Positions 10,752 to 12,026 of a stretch of 12,026 nt of DNA are shown piece by piece. Origin of the DNA: Hymenoscyphus infarciens (Eukaryota > Ascomycota > Leotiomycetes > Helotiales > Helotiaceae); contig LLCB01000699.1 of assembly GCA_001414345.1 (NCBI GenBank), forward strand, positions 1 through 12,026, written 5' to 3'. A program made the translations under genes and the position numbers. A model generated the notes under the pieces. That model did no database searches, was not told the origin of the DNA, and saw nothing but the letters and a program-made list of their open reading frames with translations. Numbering within the stretch: the first letter of the stretch is position 1; each line of letters opens with the position of its first letter.

Positions 10752-10775
10752 AAATATCTTATAAAATATCTTATA
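10752..10775 (+). repeat. Short 12-bp tandem repeat
   Basis: AAATATCTTATA occurs twice in tandem (10752-10763 and 10764-10775), followed by a partial third copy. Confidence 0.85.
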
Positions 10776-10930
10776 AAATATATAGTTACTAAGGTATACT
10801 AACTATATATAGTAAGTACTATCTTACTTATTATATCTACTCTAAGCTAGTCTTAAACTTTTATCTAATTATTATACTACTTATATTATCTAGATTTATT
10901 CTTAAAACCTTAGTAGATAAGTAAGTATTA

Positions 10931-10950
10931 CGAATAGTTACGAATAGTTA
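10931..10950 (+). repeat. 10-bp tandem duplication retaining CpG
   Basis: CGAATAGTTA occurs twice in direct tandem, each copy preserving one of the few CpG sites in this part of the window. Confidence 0.9.
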
Positions 10951-11361
10951 GTATACTTATCTAAGTATATATAAGATTATAAGAGCTTCTTAGCTATATT
11001 AGTTAGTAAATTATTAGATAGATTTTAGAGACGATTTAATAGAATACGATCTTCTATCTTATAAAGGTTACTTTTTAAAGAGGTCGCTTCTATCTTAAAG
11101 TTAGTATTATATCTTTTATAATATAATATTCTAAGATTCTAAGAACTATATATAGTTTAGCTAGTACTTAGCTAGATAAAGCTAATATAATATAATCTAT
11201 AATTTATTCGCTCTAATAAAGAAAGATATAAAATATAAGTAGCTAAAGTTAGAATAGCTATAGTAGTATATTAGATAAATAACTAAATTAAAGATATATT
11301 AATATCTAGTAACTAGTTTTAAACGTTTTAAATAAAATTAATTATTTATAGATTTACGTTT

Positions 11362-12026
11362 TAGTAATTTAACTACTTAAAATATAAAGCTTTATATATA
11401 TTTATAGCTTTTAAGTAGTTCTATAAGTTAAAATAGTAATATTTATAAAGATTTAAAGCTTTTTAGTAGTTCTACTACTTAAAATAAGTATTTTAAATAA
11501 TATTTATAACTTTTAAGTAGTTCTACTACTTAAAATAGTAATATTTATATAGATTTAAAGCTTTTAAGTAGTTTTATAACTTAAAATAAGATATAATTAT
11601 AAAGATTTATAACTCGTAAATAGTTCTATTACTTAAAATAAGTATTTTAAATAATATTTATTACTTTTAAGTAGTTCTACTACTTAAAATAGTAGTATTT
11701 ATAAAGATTTAAAGCTTTTAAATAGTTCTACTACTTAAAATAGTAATATTTATATAGATTTAAAGTTTTTAAATAGTTCTATAACTAAAAATAGTAATAT
11801 TTATATAGATTTAAAGCTTTTAAGTAGTTCTACTACTTAAAATAAGTATTTTAAATAATATTTATAGCTTTTAAGTAGTTCTACTACTTAAAATAGTAGT
11901 ATTTATAAAGATTTAAAGCTTTTAAATAGTTCTACTACTTAAAATAGTAATATTTATATAGATTTAAAGTTTTTAAATAGTTCTATAACTAAAAATAGTA
12001 ATATTTATATAGATTTAAAGCTTTTA
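11362..12026 (-). repeat. Right 51-bp palindromic minisatellite array, inverted relative to the left
   Basis: Unit cores start at 11362 (degenerate), 11413, 11464, 11515, 11566, 11618, 11669, 11720, 11771, 11822, 11873, 11924 and 11975, and the next would start at 12026. Spacing is 51 bp with one 52-bp step. The core is AAGTAGT, centre TCT, ACTACTT, i.e. the reverse complement of the left core. The segment 11500-11531 is the exact reverse complement of 52-83, a 32-nt identity that includes part of the spacer. Arms decay in several copies (AAATAGT, ATAACTT), partly by non-RIP changes. Spacers fall into a few types that recur in order. Confidence 0.95.
11618..12025 (-). repeat. Two tandem 204-bp higher-order repeats
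   Basis: Four consecutive 51-bp units with distinct spacers (11618-11821) are repeated in the same order at 11822-12025. The second to fourth units (11669-11821 and 11873-12025) appear identical over 153 bp; the first units differ at a few positions. The similarity implies recent duplication of a four-unit block. Confidence 0.92.

Larger units (their letters stand above)
9710..11329 (+). pseudogene. RIP-degraded coding remnant H (plus strand), likely continuation of G
   Basis: The frame starting at 9710 runs about 540 codons to the edge of the right repeat array. From 9734 to 10318 there are about 12 stops in 195 codons (6%), including 42 stop-free codons at 10037-10162, with a K/R/I-rich product. 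At 10322-10640 stops rise to background. The frame then reopens, with about 45 stop-free codons around 10780-10917 and about 30 around 11003-11090, where the sequence is richer in D, E, R, G and Y (segment FRDDLIEYDLLSYKGYFLKR). All stops but none of the open runs fit former Gln/Trp codons. The middle part may hold an intron or a local frameshift. The protein is not recognised. Confidence 0.45.
1..12026. other. Extreme RIP-mutated AT-rich DNA
   Basis: The whole window is almost devoid of CA and TG. The few I find are scattered, for example near 361, 461, 636, 1638, 1653, 2199, 2441, 4340, 5062, 5531, 7103, 9563, 10061 and 10192. C remains mostly in CT, CC or CG, and G mostly in AG, GG or GC, so this is not simple AT drift. 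It is what repeat-induced point mutation (C-to-T at CpA on either strand) leaves in Pezizomycotina. In consequence CAA, CAG and TGG codons read as TAA or TAG, ATG start codons have become ATA, and G directly after T has become A. All coding remnants below must be read with this in mind. Confidence 0.93.

Noticed and set aside
1..12026. Mitochondrial DNA or an organellar plasmid, because of very high AT
   Set aside because: The loss is specific to CA/TG rather than general, reading frames are full of TAA/TAG, and no mitochondrial gene, tRNA or rRNA is visible.
1..12026. LTR retrotransposon with the arrays as LTRs
   Set aside because: The arrays are in inverted, not direct, orientation. I found no primer-binding site, polypurine tract or reverse transcriptase YxDD-like motif, though RIP could hide some of these.

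Overview
This window looks like a fully silenced stretch of repetitive DNA from a filamentous ascomycete fungus. Its dominant property is a near-total loss of the dinucleotides CA and TG: by eye I find only about thirty in 12 kb, where base composition would predict on the order of a thousand. C and G survive mainly in CT, CC, AG and GC contexts, and TA is hugely over-represented. That is the signature of repeat-induced point mutation (RIP, C-to-T at CpA on both strands) carried almost to completion. As expected, no reading frame is intact, TAA and TAG are everywhere, and TGA and ATG are nearly absent.

Both ends of the window consist of a 51-bp minisatellite built on a palindrome (arms AAGTAGT / ACTACTT around a 3-nt centre). 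The left array (1 to about 322) has centre AGA and the right array (about 11362 to 12026) has centre TCT. A 32-nt identity exists only when one array is reverse-complemented, so the arrays are in inverted orientation. The roughly 11 kb between them is therefore plausibly the body of one large element with repeat-filled inverted ends, or a contig whose assembly stopped in the two arrays.

Inside, I looked for frames with clearly fewer stops than the roughly one-in-seven seen in non-coding frames, because glutamine and tryptophan codons become stops under RIP while other codons do not. This gives three blocks. (1) A plus-strand series from about 660 to 5424, with frame changes, includes two sets of internal repeats whose spacing is always a multiple of three. 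(2) A minus-strand block from about 8098 down to 6200, with a possible continuation at 5918-5739, has a stretch faintly resembling a CENP-B-type helix-turn-helix. (3) A plus-strand block from about 8281 to 11329 changes frame once near 9705-9735. I cannot assign any protein to a family with certainty. The arrangement (plus, minus, plus, all between inverted arrays) fits a large multi-gene transposon, but that is inference.

I see no rRNA, tRNA, intact gene, promoter or terminator that I could defend.
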